Notes: a model not told the origin generated them from the letters alone. A stretch of 23,253 nt of DNA from CF-72 sp051006215 (GCA_051006215.1 JBPCIO010000221.1:1-23253); one strand, 5' to 3'. Shown: positions 14,320 through 22,638, numbered from the stretch's first letter. A program made the numbers and translations.

Positions 14320-15717
14320 GTGGCGTTGTTCGAGAAAGTGCTGATTGCAAATCGGGGCGAGATTGCCGTGCGCATCATTCGGGCCTGCAAAGAGATGGGG
14401 ATCCAGACCGTGATCGCCCACTCGGAGGCGGATCGCGACTCGCTCGGGGTATTGCTGGCTGACCAATCGATCTGCATTGGCCCGCCACCCAGCGGCCGAA
14501 GTTATTTGAACATCGCCAACGTGGTCAGCGCGGCTCAGATCACCGGCGCCGACGCCATTCACCCTGGCTACGGCTTCTTATCCGAGAACGCGTACCTTGC
14601 CGAAGTGTGCGACGAGGTCGGCATCACCTTCATCGGACCTCGTCCAGCGTCCATTCGCGCGTTCAGCGACAAGGTCAGCGCCCGCAACCTGATGAAAGCC
14701 GCCGGCGTCCCGGTCTTGCCGGGCTCTCCAGAACCACTAGCTGGCGTCGAGGCGGCTGTCCTTGCGTCGCGCGAGCTTGGTTTTCCGCTCATGCTCAAGG
14801 CGGTGGCCGGCGGGGGCGGGCGTGGCATGCGCGTCGCTCACGATACTGACGAGCTGTCGCGGGTGTTTCCGATTGCCCAGCAGGAGGCGCAGGCCACCTT
14901 CGGGCAGGGCGGGCTGTACTTGGAGCGGTTGATCGAGCGCGGCCACCACATCGAAATCCAGATAGCCGCCGACCGCGACGGCGCCGTCGTCCACCTGGGC
15001 GAGCGTGAGTGCAGTGTTCAGCGTCGGCACCAGAAGATGATCGAAGAGAGCCCGTCCCCGCTCCTCGAACCGGCCCGACGGGCTGAAATGGGCGCCATCG
15101 CTTGCGCTGGGCTCGCCTCGGTTGGCTACGAAAACGTGGGCACCGTGGAGTTCCTGGTCGACGAGCGGCGCAACTTTTACTTCCTGGAGGTGAATACTCG
15201 ACTCCAAGTTGAGCACCCGGTAACCGAGCTCGTGACCTCGATCGACCTGGTGAAACTCCAGATCGCCCTGGCAGCCGGTCAGCCACTGCCATTCGCTCAG
15301 CAAGACATCGTCTGGAGCGGCCACGCGATCGAATGCCGCGTCACGTCCGAAGACCCTGCGCGCGGCTTTGCGCCTGATGCCGGCCACATCCATACGGCTC
15401 ACTTCCCCGGCGGACCCTGGGTTCGTGTCGACACGCACGTGTTTTCTGGCTACACCACGCCGCCTTATTATGACTCGCTGCTGGCCAAGATGGTGGTGTG
15501 GGGGCGCGACCGACCGGAGGCCATCGCGCGCATGCGGCGTGCGCTCGACGAGACGCAGATCAGTGGCGTCCAAACAAATCTCGAGTACCTGGCGTTGGTA
15601 CTATCCCACCCACGCTTCGAAGCAGGAGAGATCGACATCAATTTTGTAGAACAGGATCTGGCCGAACTGCAGACGCTCGACGGGCACCTGGCTCCGGCGG
15701 CGGCGAATGCGTACTGA
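14320..15717 (+). CDS. accC: Biotin carboxylase subunit of acetyl-CoA carboxylase
   Basis: AccC carboxylates biotin on BCCP with ATP and bicarbonate, the first step of malonyl-CoA formation. The product is 465 residues (E. coli 449) from the GTG at 14320, starting MALFEKVLIANRGEIAVRII. It has HPGYGFLSEN, the ATP-grasp glycine loop KAVAGGGGRGMR, ERECSVQRRHQK, EFLVDERRNFYFLEVNTRLQ and QVEHPVTE, then AIECRVTSEDP and the C-terminal YDSLLAKMVVWG. It has no biotinyl or carboxyltransferase domain, so it is the stand-alone subunit. accB, its usual partner, is not adjacent. The alternative, the carboxylase part of another acyl-CoA carboxylase, cannot be excluded, but the fab context favours AccC. Confidence 0.9.
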   Translation: MALFEKVLIANRGEIAVRIIRACKEMGIQTVIAHSEADRDSLGVLLADQSICIGPPPSGRSYLNIANVVSAAQITGADAIHPGYGFLSENAYLAEVCDEVGITFIGPRPASIRAFSDKVSARNLMKAAGVPVLPGSPEPLAGVEAAVLASRELGFPLMLKAVAGGGGRGMRVAHDTDELSRVFPIAQQEAQATFGQGGLYLERLIERGHHIEIQIAADRDGAVVHLGERECSVQRRHQKMIEESPSPLLEPARRAEMGAIACAGLASVGYENVGTVEFLVDERRNFYFLEVNTRLQVEHPVTELVTSIDLVKLQIALAAGQPLPFAQQDIVWSGHAIECRVTSEDPARGFAPDAGHIHTAHFPGGPWVRVDTHVFSGYTTPPYYDSLLAKMVVWGRDRPEAIARMRRALDETQISGVQTNLEYLALVLSHPRFEAGEIDINFVEQDLAELQTLDGHLAPAAANAY

Positions 15718-16360
15718 AGCCGTGCTCGACCGTAGCGCAGACGAGACAGTAGAACAACTCGGGAGGATTTTTCCGGACGGCCGTTTCCTCGACCGTCGGC
15801 TCGGCCGAGCGATGGCCCTCCAGGCGCTGTATGAGATGGACCAGGGGCACCATGCCCCGGCCGAGGTTCTCGAACGGCTCGCCCAGACATTCGCGGACGC
15901 TGCGGCGACGCCGTACCCCCGCGAACTTCTGCGCGCTTCTACGAGCTACGCCCAAGAACTTGTAAGGGGTATGCTCGCCAACCGCTCGGCGATTGATGGC
16001 CTGATCCAACTGCGCGCGCCGCTGTGGCCTCTTGCGCAAATGTCGGCGGTCGATCGCAACGTATTGCGTGTCGGGCTCTATGAATCCTTGTATGGCAATG
16101 CTACAGTGCCTCTCAAGACTGCAATCAACGAGGCGGTGGAGCTGGCCAAACTCTTCGGCAGCGAAACCTCGGCCAAGTTTGTAAACGGCGTTCTAGGACG
16201 CGCAGTCGAGGCGAGTGCGAGCGGGGAATGGCCGCCGAATGTGTCCCCGCAAATCCAGAGCTCAACGGATCCAGTTGGCGGCCTCGCGTGCTCGGATGAA
16301 CCCGTGCACGTGGCGGTTCCCGCCGATATCACCACTCACCCTGCGACACCAGCCGGATGA
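15707..16360 (+). CDS. nusB: Transcription antitermination factor NusB
   Basis: NusB binds boxA RNA with S10 in rRNA antitermination. The NusB core is at about residues 29-168: RRLGRAMALQALYEMDQ, a helical middle, LIQLRAPLWPLAQMSAVDRNVLRVGLYESLYG, VPLKTAINEAVELAKLFGSETSAKFVNGVLGRAVE. The product is 217 residues, longer than the usual 130-160, because of about 28 extra N-terminal residues and about 48 C-terminal ones rich in Pro, Ser and Thr. The ATG at 15707 overlaps accC by 11 bases. A later start is possible, though few good codons precede the conserved RRLGR. Confidence 0.92.
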   Translation: MRTEAVLDRSADETVEQLGRIFPDGRFLDRRLGRAMALQALYEMDQGHHAPAEVLERLAQTFADAAATPYPRELLRASTSYAQELVRGMLANRSAIDGLIQLRAPLWPLAQMSAVDRNVLRVGLYESLYGNATVPLKTAINEAVELAKLFGSETSAKFVNGVLGRAVEASASGEWPPNVSPQIQSSTDPVGGLACSDEPVHVAVPADITTHPATPAG

Positions 16361-16380
16361 CGAGAAAGGGGTTCTAAACA

Positions 16381-16623
16381 ATGGCCGATAGCGCTGAGGA
16401 GCGCCTAAAGAAGATCATCGCCGAACAGTTGAGCGTCAGCGAAGACGAGGTGACTCCAGAGGCGAACTTTATCGATGACCTGAATGCCGACTCGCTCGAC
16501 CTGGTCGAGTTGATCATGTCGTTAGAAGAAGAATTTAACGTCAAGATCAGCGACGAGGATGCCGAGCGGATACGTACCGTCCAGGACGCGATGGACTACC
16601 TGCACGAGCACGGCGGAGCGTAA
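16381..16623 (+). CDS. acpP: Acyl carrier protein
   Basis: AcpP carries growing acyl chains on a phosphopantetheine arm. The product is a normal 80 residues and strongly acidic. S38 in DLNADSLDLVELIM is the attachment site. The helix-2 face after it (LVELIMSLEEEFNVKI) is intact. AAAGGGG about seven to ten bases before the ATG is the best ribosome-binding site in the window, consistent with high expression. It lies 20 bases after nusB, at the end of the fab run. Confidence 0.97.
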   Translation: MADSAEERLKKIIAEQLSVSEDEVTPEANFIDDLNADSLDLVELIMSLEEEFNVKISDEDAERIRTVQDAMDYLHEHGGA

Positions 16624-16704
16624 ACTCGGCCTCTCATCCTAGATATCGTCCGGCCGGCTGCGTAGATCGCGTAAGGTGTGCCGGGCTCTATCTGCCAAGC
16701 AGCC

Positions 16705-17487
16705 ATGACTGTCACTGAAACGTCTCCAGTCCCGGTTCCGAGCCCGAACGGGCAGACGGATAGCCACGCGCCTGGCGATAAAGAGATGACCCTGCTGCAG
16801 CACCTCGAGGAGCTGCGCGGACGCCTGGTCGCCTGCACGGCGGCCGTAGTCGTGGGCATCCTGGCGTCCATTATCCCGGTGCCCGGCCTGGGCTCGATTA
16901 CCGAATTCGTGGTCCGGCTTCTGGCTGAGCGGGCCCCAGCAGGTAGGCTCGTGACACTCGGGCCAGGCGAAGGGTTTTTCACCTTCCTCGAAGTGGCGAT
17001 GATCATCGGCATCGCACTGGCGATGCCAGTGATCGTGTACCAGGTGCTGTCTTTCGTCGCACCAGCGTTGTACGAGAACGAGAAGAAGTACCTGTTCATT
17101 GCCGTGCCAGGCGTCACGCTTTCGTTCGCGATTGGTGTGGCGTTTTGCTATTTCTTTATGCTGCCCTTCGCGATCGCCTTTTTGGGTGGCTTCCAGACAA
17201 CCATCTTCGACCCGCTCTGGTCAGCCGAGCGGTACCTCGACTTCGTGTCGACGTTCTTGTTCTGGGTGGGTCTGACGTTCGAGCTGCCCATCGTGATGTA
17301 CTTCCTGAGCAAGATGGGCATCGTCAGCGCTAAGCGCATGGCTGGCTTCCGAAAATACGCGTTTGTGCTGGCATTTGTCATCGGAGCGGTCATTACGCCA
17401 ACGCCCGACCCCGTCAATCAAACCATCGTCAGTTTGCCGATCTACTTTCTGTTCGAACTTGGGGTGATCCTGGCGAGGTTTGCATGA
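16705..17487 (+). CDS. tatC: Sec-independent protein translocase subunit TatC
   Basis: TatC is the receptor for twin-arginine signal peptides in the inner membrane. From ATG 16705 the product is 260 residues. A polar 27-residue head precedes MTLLQHLEELRGRL, the conserved cytoplasmic start. Six membrane helices follow, with the family's VLSFVAPALYENEKKY loop, FFTFLEVAMIIG, RYLDFVSTFLFWVGLTFELPI and the late TPTPDPVNQ. The ATG at 16786 (preceded by AAAGAG) and a GTG at 16678 are alternative starts. No tatA or tatB is in the window. The gene is about 80 bases after acpP, so it may have its own promoter, though none is clear. Confidence 0.94.
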   Translation: MTVTETSPVPVPSPNGQTDSHAPGDKEMTLLQHLEELRGRLVACTAAVVVGILASIIPVPGLGSITEFVVRLLAERAPAGRLVTLGPGEGFFTFLEVAMIIGIALAMPVIVYQVLSFVAPALYENEKKYLFIAVPGVTLSFAIGVAFCYFFMLPFAIAFLGGFQTTIFDPLWSAERYLDFVSTFLFWVGLTFELPIVMYFLSKMGIVSAKRMAGFRKYAFVLAFVIGAVITPTPDPVNQTIVSLPIYFLFELGVILARFA

Positions 17488-17610
17488 CCCTAACTGCTGG
17501 CGCGGAGGGGTGATGCACGGAGCGACCGCCCTCACTCGGGTGATCGCCGTCGACTGCTTTTACCCGGTCCGCGACCATTTCCGCTAGGCCTCAGCGCGAC
17601 CGTCAGCGTA

Positions 17611-17628
17611 CACGGGCAGAGGCCCGTG
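17611..17628 (+). other. Hairpin before the small membrane protein gene
   Basis: CACGGGC (17611-17617) pairs perfectly with GCCCGTG (17622-17628) around AGAG. No U tract follows. It lies 12 bases before the ATG at 17640 and could limit ribosome access. It might instead simply be coding sequence of a longer protein. Confidence 0.35.
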
Positions 17629-17639
17629 ATCGAGCCCAG

Positions 17640-17834
17640 ATGATCCTTGGGGCAGTAAGTCTCTTGATCTGGTTTGGGGTGGCCTTTGGGCTAGGCGTGG
17701 CCTGGTACGTGGACGACAACACGCCGCAGCCAATTTTCATGGCCGGGGGAATAGCGCTTGTCGTGGCCGCCGCGCCATGGTTGGCGTATGGCTGGCTGCT
17801 CCGCCGACTTATGAGGCGTCGCGGTACTCAGTAG
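17640..17834 (+). CDS. Small two-helix membrane protein, unknown function
   Basis: The 64-residue product is hydrophobic, with membrane helices at about 3-23 and 32-51 and a basic end (RRLMRRRGTQ). I do not recognise a family. The frame is open upstream to a stop at 17541 and encodes a charged, Arg/Gln-rich run ending in RAEARDRAQ just before the ATG. That is a typical positive-inside lead-in to a membrane helix. No ATG, GTG or TTG occurs there, so either the ATG at 17640 is the true start or an unusual start is used. The 3' end overlaps that of clpX by 26 bases on the opposite strand. It follows tatC by about 150 bases. Confidence 0.6.
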   Translation: MILGAVSLLIWFGVAFGLGVAWYVDDNTPQPIFMAGGIALVVAAAPWLAYGWLLRRLMRRRGTQ

Positions 17835-19104
17835 CTTGCTCCAGATCGGCAATTGGACCCGAACGGGTGGTCACCAGCAACGGTGCCTGACCATGGGCAA
17901 TGGTTTCTCGGCCGATGATGCACTTGCGCACGTCGACGCGAGAAGGAATCTCATACATCACCTCGAGGAGCACCTCCTCGATAATGGTCCGCAGGCCGCG
18001 CGCACCCGTCTTCAGCACCAGGGCCCGTTCTGCCGCCGCCTCCAGCGCGTCGCGAGTGAAGACGAGTTCGACCTTGTCGAGGCTGAGGAGTTTGGCGTAC
18101 TGCTTGCTGATCGCGTTGCGCGGCTCGGTGAGGATCCGCATCAGGTCGTCTTTGCGCAGGGGATCCACGCTGACCACTACGGGTAGGCGGCCCACGAACT
18201 CCGGGATCAAGCAGTACTTGAGCAGGTCGTCGCCGGTCAGTTGCCGCAGTAAATCCGCATGGTCTTGGTCGTTCGACTTCTCCGAAGCGAAGCCGAGCGT
18301 GCGCTTCGCCCCAACGCGCTTGCCGACGATATTCTCCAGACCTTCGAATGCACCGCCACAAATGAAGAGAATATTGGCGGTGTTGATCTGAATGAAATCC
18401 TGATGGGGGTGCTTTCGCCCACCCTGGGGTGGAACGTTGGCGACCGTGCCTTCGATCAGCTTCAGTAGCGCCTGCTGCACGCCCTCGCCCGAAACATCGC
18501 GCGTGATAGAAGGGTTGTCGCCTTTGCGGGCGATCTTGTCGATCTCGTCGATATAGACGATGCCGCGTTCGGCGCGCGAGATATCGAAGTCAGCAGCTTG
18601 AATCAAGCGTAGCAGGATGTTCTCGACGTCCTCGCCGACATACCCAGCTTCAGTCAGCGCCGTCGCGTCCGCAATGCAGAACGGCACGTCGAGCACTTTG
18701 GCGAGTGTTTGAGCCAGAAGTGTCTTGCCGCACCCAGTCGGGCCTACCAGGAGGATGTTGGACTTCTGGAGCTCGACGTCGTCTACCTGCATGCCTGAGG
18801 ACACGCGCTTGTAGTGGTTGTATACGGCTACAGACAGCACCTTTTTGGCGCGATCCTGTCCGACGACATACGAGTTGAGGTGCTCATAGATTTTGGCTGG
18901 TGTGGGCAACTTGGCCAGTGGCAAACGTGGCTTCGCGGCGGCAGGAGGCGCGGATTCTTCGTCGATGATCTCTCTGCAAAGATCGACGCACTCGTCGCAG
19001 ATATACACCGCTCCGGGCCCCGCAATCAGCCGCCGGACTTGATCCTGGCTCTTGCCGCAAAAAGAACAGTGATACTGACCGCGGGTACCGCGTGTTGTCG
19101 CCAT
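17809..19104 (-). CDS. clpX: ATP-dependent Clp protease ATP-binding subunit ClpX
   Basis: ClpX unfolds tagged substrates and feeds them to ClpP. The product is 431 residues, a normal length. The N-terminal zinc domain has C13, C16, C36 and C39 (CSFCGK, CDECVDLC). The AAA+ module shows GPTGCGKT at 121-128, VYIDEIDKIA, the pore loop GYVGEDVE, the RKH loop in GGRKHPHQDF, ILFICGGAF, IPEFVGRLPVVV with the sensor region, and sensor-2 GARGLRTIIEE. The ClpP-docking loop reads TLGF where many have IGF. A purine-rich GGGGAGGGGG lies upstream, though rather far from the ATG. It is the last gene of tig-clpP-clpX. Confidence 0.97.
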   Translation of the reverse strand: MATTRGTRGQYHCSFCGKSQDQVRRLIAGPGAVYICDECVDLCREIIDEESAPPAAAKPRLPLAKLPTPAKIYEHLNSYVVGQDRAKKVLSVAVYNHYKRVSSGMQVDDVELQKSNILLVGPTGCGKTLLAQTLAKVLDVPFCIADATALTEAGYVGEDVENILLRLIQAADFDISRAERGIVYIDEIDKIARKGDNPSITRDVSGEGVQQALLKLIEGTVANVPPQGGRKHPHQDFIQINTANILFICGGAFEGLENIVGKRVGAKRTLGFASEKSNDQDHADLLRQLTGDDLLKYCLIPEFVGRLPVVVSVDPLRKDDLMRILTEPRNAISKQYAKLLSLDKVELVFTRDALEAAAERALVLKTGARGLRTIIEEVLLEVMYEIPSRVDVRKCIIGRETIAHGQAPLLVTTRSGPIADLEQATEYRDAS

Positions 19105-19184
19105 GGTGGTGTGTGGTGCCCCCTCCCCGCTTCAGCCGCGGTTTTCGTCTCGGTGTGGACTGGGTTGCGTGGGCCGGCTGGAGA

Positions 19185-19943
19185 TCAACTAGCGTTCCCG
19201 TCCGCTATGCTCGTTGCTCGTGATTTGCCGTCAACTTGATTGACCGCCGCCTCAGCTCGATCGGCGGCCTGCGTGGCCTCGGTCTGACCGTGAATCATAT
19301 CGATCACGCCGTACTCACGCGCCTCACGCGCGCTCATCCAGTAGTCGCGATTGATGTCACGCGAGATGCGCTCAATGTCCTGGCCCGTATCGGCTGCCAT
19401 GAGCTCCTTCAATCGCGCGTTGAGCCGCAGTATTTCACGCGCGTGCACCTCGATATCCGCTGCCGTACCCTGCACGCCCGCCGAAGCCTGGTGGATGAGC
19501 ACACGCGCGTTCGGCAAGGCGGCGCGCTTTCCCTTTGCCCCGCCACCCAGCAGCACGGCGCCCATGCTGGCAGCCATGCCGACGCAGGTGGTCGCCACGT
19601 CCGGCGGAATCAGGTGCATCGTGTCGTAGATGGCCAGGCCAGCGTCGACCTGGCCGCCCGGGCTATTGACGTACATCTGAATGTCACGGTCCGGGTCTTC
19701 CTGGGCCAGGAACAGGAGTTGTGCGACGATCAGATTCGACACGTTGTCGTCAATTGGCGTACCAACGAAGATAATCCGATTCTTCAGCAGCAGTGAGAAG
19801 ATGTCGTAGGCGCGCTCGCCACGGCTCGTCTGCTCCACCACCATCGGAACGGCGTACGCGACGAGACCCTGCACCAGCTCCTCTCGCGAAGGCAGCGGGG
19901 GGACCCAGCCTGAGACATGGTGTTTGGTATTGCCGACGCTCAT
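19185..19943 (-). CDS. clpP: ATP-dependent Clp protease proteolytic subunit ClpP
   Basis: ClpP forms the tetradecameric serine protease chamber. The product is 252 residues, longer than the usual 195-210. The core begins at about residue 33 with PMVVEQTSRGERAYDIFS. Catalytic S126 in GMAASMGA, H151 in LIHQ and D200 in DINRDYWMSA are all present. The extra residues are about 30 at the N-terminus and about 30 at the C-terminus (after VIDMIHG, an Ala/Glu-rich tail). The ATG at 19943 overlaps the tig stop by four bases (ATGA), which argues for this start. The N-terminal part may be a propeptide, as ClpP often has one. clpX follows after 80 bases. Confidence 0.96.
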   Translation of the reverse strand: MSVGNTKHHVSGWVPPLPSREELVQGLVAYAVPMVVEQTSRGERAYDIFSLLLKNRIIFVGTPIDDNVSNLIVAQLLFLAQEDPDRDIQMYVNSPGGQVDAGLAIYDTMHLIPPDVATTCVGMAASMGAVLLGGGAKGKRAALPNARVLIHQASAGVQGTAADIEVHAREILRLNARLKELMAADTGQDIERISRDINRDYWMSAREAREYGVIDMIHGQTEATQAADRAEAAVNQVDGKSRATSIADGNAS

Positions 19944-21373
19944 GCGCCGCGATCCTCCTCGGCCGACGCACCGAACGCCTGTACTTCGCGGGCCTGTGGA
20001 TCAGTATCGGCCGTCTCAGCCGCGAGTGTAGTCTTTTCCGAGTTCGGCTCGGCCTGAGCGGGCTCGAGCACGCCGCCGCCCTCAAGGCTGTCGCCCGCGG
20101 CAATAGTCAGCAGCCGTGTTATGGCCTTGCGTTCCCGCGTAACTTCCTGGACCTGCTGCAGAGTCTTCGGGTTCGCCAAGGCCAACTGCTCCACCGCTGC
20201 GCTTTCCTCCGAACCCGCGGCTGCCCGGTGGACCTCGTCCGCTACTTCTTCCTGCTCGACGCCTATCTTCTCGGCATCGGCGAATGCATCCAGGGCAAGC
20301 GACCGCCGCAAGCGCATTTCTGCTTCGCCCCGAATCTCCTGCCTGAACCCGCCTTGCTCTTTTCCGACCAATCTGAGGTACTGCGGCATCTGCAGCCCCT
20401 GTTGCTCGACGCTGCGCGTAAAGGCTTCGAGCATGTGCTCGGCCTGATGATCGAGCAACTGGGGTGGGTATTCAATCGTCGAAATCTCCACGAGCTTGTT
20501 CAGCGCGGCTTGTTCGAGCTGTTCCCGAACCCGCACCTCTTCACGCTCGCGCAGTTGTATCTCGATCGCGGAGCGCAGCGCGCCGAGGTCGGCGTACTCG
20601 CCAACCTGCTCGACGAAATCGGCGTCCAGCGCTGGCAGCTGTCGCTCCTTGACCCAGTGCACCGCCACCGCAAATTCGGCCGACTTGCCGGCGACGTCCG
20701 CATCCCGGTAGTCGTCAGGCAGTGACAGAGTGAAGGACCTCTGTTCACCTGCGGCGGCGCCGACCAGCTGATCTGCAAAGCCGGGCGCCGGCTCAGCGCC
20801 TGCAGCGTCCACGACATACTCTGCGTCTTTGCTGTCCAACACCGGTTTCGCCAAACCCTCGACTGTCGCAAGCAGGTCCAACCCGACACGGTCTCCGGCT
20901 TGCACAGAGCGCTCCACTGGTGCCCACTGCGCATGCGACTCACGCAACCGCTGAATCACCGCGTCGACCTGCTCCTCGCCGACGTTGGGCGGCTCAGGCG
21001 GGACCCGCAGGTTGGTCTTGTAGTCGCCGAGCTCGACCTTCGGCGCTAGACCCACGATGGCCTTCAGGCGCAATGGGTCAAATTCGATTGACTCCACGCG
21101 GGGCCGCGTAAACGGTTCCACCTTCTGCTGTTCGATCGCCTCGCCAACCACTACTGGCACGAGTTGATCGAGCGCCTCTTGGACGATCCGGTCGCGGCCA
21201 AGCATGCGCTCGACCATCGATCGCGGCGCTTTGCCACGCCGGAAGCCAGGCACGTCGACGCGGCCGGCCAGGCGGCGATAGGCCTCGTCTATGGCACGGT
21301 CGAGACGTTCTTGTTCGACCTCGATATCCAGCGATAGCTGGCGCGGCGGCAGCTCAGCCGAGGAAACCTTCAC
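19940..21373 (-). CDS. tig: Trigger factor (ribosome-associated chaperone)
   Basis: Trigger factor binds nascent chains at the ribosome exit. The product is 477 residues (E. coli 432). The N-terminal domain (about 1-115) contains the ribosome-docking signature GFRRGKAPRSMVE. A PPIase-like FKBP domain spans about 158-250 (AGDRVGLDLLA to VAVHWVKERQLP), and a helical C-terminal arm domain follows. The last 50 or so residues (after LLTIAAGD) form an acidic, low-complexity tail beyond the normal end. The start is GTG at 21373, with AAGGAG about 11 bases upstream. It overlaps clpP by four bases. Confidence 0.96.
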   Translation of the reverse strand: MKVSSAELPPRQLSLDIEVEQERLDRAIDEAYRRLAGRVDVPGFRRGKAPRSMVERMLGRDRIVQEALDQLVPVVVGEAIEQQKVEPFTRPRVESIEFDPLRLKAIVGLAPKVELGDYKTNLRVPPEPPNVGEEQVDAVIQRLRESHAQWAPVERSVQAGDRVGLDLLATVEGLAKPVLDSKDAEYVVDAAGAEPAPGFADQLVGAAAGEQRSFTLSLPDDYRDADVAGKSAEFAVAVHWVKERQLPALDADFVEQVGEYADLGALRSAIEIQLREREEVRVREQLEQAALNKLVEISTIEYPPQLLDHQAEHMLEAFTRSVEQQGLQMPQYLRLVGKEQGGFRQEIRGEAEMRLRRSLALDAFADAEKIGVEQEEVADEVHRAAAGSEESAAVEQLALANPKTLQQVQEVTRERKAITRLLTIAAGDSLEGGGVLEPAQAEPNSEKTTLAAETADTDPQAREVQAFGASAEEDRGA

Positions 21374-21430
21374 TCGGTCACTACTCCTTGCACTCCGCGG
21401 CGCAACCGGGGGCGCAGCGAAACTCTCAGA

Positions 21431-21461
21431 ATATTAGGGCAGTATGTCACGCCTGGGGTAA
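21431..21461 (-). promoter_or_regulatory. Possible tig promoter (weak)
   Basis: On the minus strand TAATAT (21436-21431) is a good -10 candidate, about 58 bases before the tig start codon. The best -35, TTACCC (21461-21456), is weak, and the spacer is 19 bases. It is placed sensibly, but the match is modest. Confidence 0.25.
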
Positions 21462-21532
21462 GGCCGGCTCGGCAGAGAGCAGCGCTCGCCACCCTGAATG
21501 CCGCCCGACGCCCATCCCTGCGTGACGCCGGA

Positions 21533-21673
21533 TCAGGCGGGGCGATGAGGCGGAGCGTCGGCGTCCACGCGCACGGGTACCGGTTCCGTCTCGGGCGCGG
21601 AGTGGCGACCGCGCGCCAGCAGCGCCAGAAGAGCGGCCGCGCCCAGGACCACGACTACGACGTTAGTTTCCAT
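21533..21673 (-). CDS. Small single-pass membrane protein, unknown function
   Basis: The 46-residue product has a short head (METN), one membrane helix at about 5-21 (VVVVVLGAAALLALLARG) and an acidic, Pro-rich tail. I recognise no family. The start is supported by GGAG six bases before the ATG on the minus strand (TGGAGTCGGA-ATG). The frame is also open upstream into the end of the RmlD-like gene, but without conserved features. It lies 49 bases after that gene and about 160 bases before tig. Confidence 0.5.
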   Translation of the reverse strand: METNVVVVVLGAAALLALLARGRHSAPETEPVPVRVDADAPPHRPA

Positions 21674-21722
21674 TCCGACTCCATCATCGCATGCCGCGTG
21701 CCGTTTCGCCTCATTTTCGGTC

Positions 21723-22628
21723 TCAACTCGGCGCAACGGTGGCAAGTTGGTTCACCCACGCATCCAGTTGGGCCTCGGGGGAACGCAATACGTCGCCACC
21801 AAAAACGTCTGCAAACCGGGACACGTCAAGCCACGAGTGCTGCGGACGGCGTGCCGCTCGCGTAGTCGCAAACCTCTCGAACCGCTTGGGCACGACGAGC
21901 TCGGCATCGAAGCCCAGGCGCTGCGCTATAGCCAGCGCAAAGCCGTAGGGTGTGGTCCAACCTGCGGAGGCTACGTGGACAATGCCCGTGAACCGCTTGG
22001 CCCCGATCAAACGCAAAGCGTCGGCCACATCGTCGAGGAAGACCGGGGTGATGCGCTGATCCTGCACGCCGAGAATCTTCTCGCCAGCCTGCAACCGCCT
22101 CAGGCAGATCCGCGCGAAGTCGCTTCGCGGGTGAGCCCGGGCGCCAAACGGCATCTCGATCCGCACCACGCATGCCATCGCCCCTGAGTTGAGGACAGAC
22201 TCCTCACCCTGGTGTTTCGTGTGGGCGTACCAGCCGAGCGGATTGGTGGGGTCGCCTTCTCGATACGGTCGATCGGCGCTCGTACCGTCGAAGACGTAGT
22301 CGGTCGAGACGTGCATCAGATACTGGCCCAGTTCTCGGCACAGGCCAGCCAATCGTTGCGGATGCGCGGCATTCAGCGCGTGCACCCGCCCGTGCGCATC
22401 GCCACGCTCCGCCTCGGCCGCATCGACGTCGACCCACGCCGCCAGATTGAGCACGGCCGGGGCGTGCGTTTCGCGCAAGAACGTTGAGAGCGCGTCGGCA
22501 TCCAGCACGTCGAGATCCGCGTGGGTAGGAGCTATCAGCGTAAGCCCTGCCTGCTCCGCCCATAGCTCTAAGACGCGAGAGCCGACCAACCCTGAGCCGC
22601 CAAGCACGACTACCGCGTTCTGGGACAT
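21723..22628 (-). CDS. RmlD-like NAD(P)-dependent sugar reductase (extended SDR)
   Basis: The product is 301 residues from ATG 22628; the frame runs further upstream, but that part overlaps the VOC gene and is not conserved. The Rossmann loop is VVLGGSGLVGSRV, followed by LNLAAWVDVDAAEAE, the STDYVFDG motif and the catalytic YAHTKHQGE (YxxxK). These are features of dTDP-4-dehydrorhamnose reductase and relatives. The C-terminal substrate part is present (ITPVFLDDVADAL, GIVHVAS). No other dTDP-rhamnose gene is nearby, so the exact substrate is not certain; a related SDR is possible. It lies ten bases after the VOC gene. Confidence 0.82.
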   Translation of the reverse strand: MSQNAVVVLGGSGLVGSRVLELWAEQAGLTLIAPTHADLDVLDADALSTFLRETHAPAVLNLAAWVDVDAAEAERGDAHGRVHALNAAHPQRLAGLCRELGQYLMHVSTDYVFDGTSADRPYREGDPTNPLGWYAHTKHQGEESVLNSGAMACVVRIEMPFGARAHPRSDFARICLRRLQAGEKILGVQDQRITPVFLDDVADALRLIGAKRFTGIVHVASAGWTTPYGFALAIAQRLGFDAELVVPKRFERFATTRAARRPQHSWLDVSRFADVFGGDVLRSPEAQLDAWVNQLATVAPS

Positions 22629-22638
22629 GGACCGTTGC

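Noticed and set aside
18814..19239. Plus-strand 141-codon frame over the clpX start
   Set aside because: Shadow of clpX and the intergenic gap; no domain or ribosome-binding site.
19793..20725. 310-codon plus-strand frame opposite tig and clpP
   Set aside because: A long antisense frame from GC-rich codon bias; it has no recognisable motifs, while tig on the other strand is complete.
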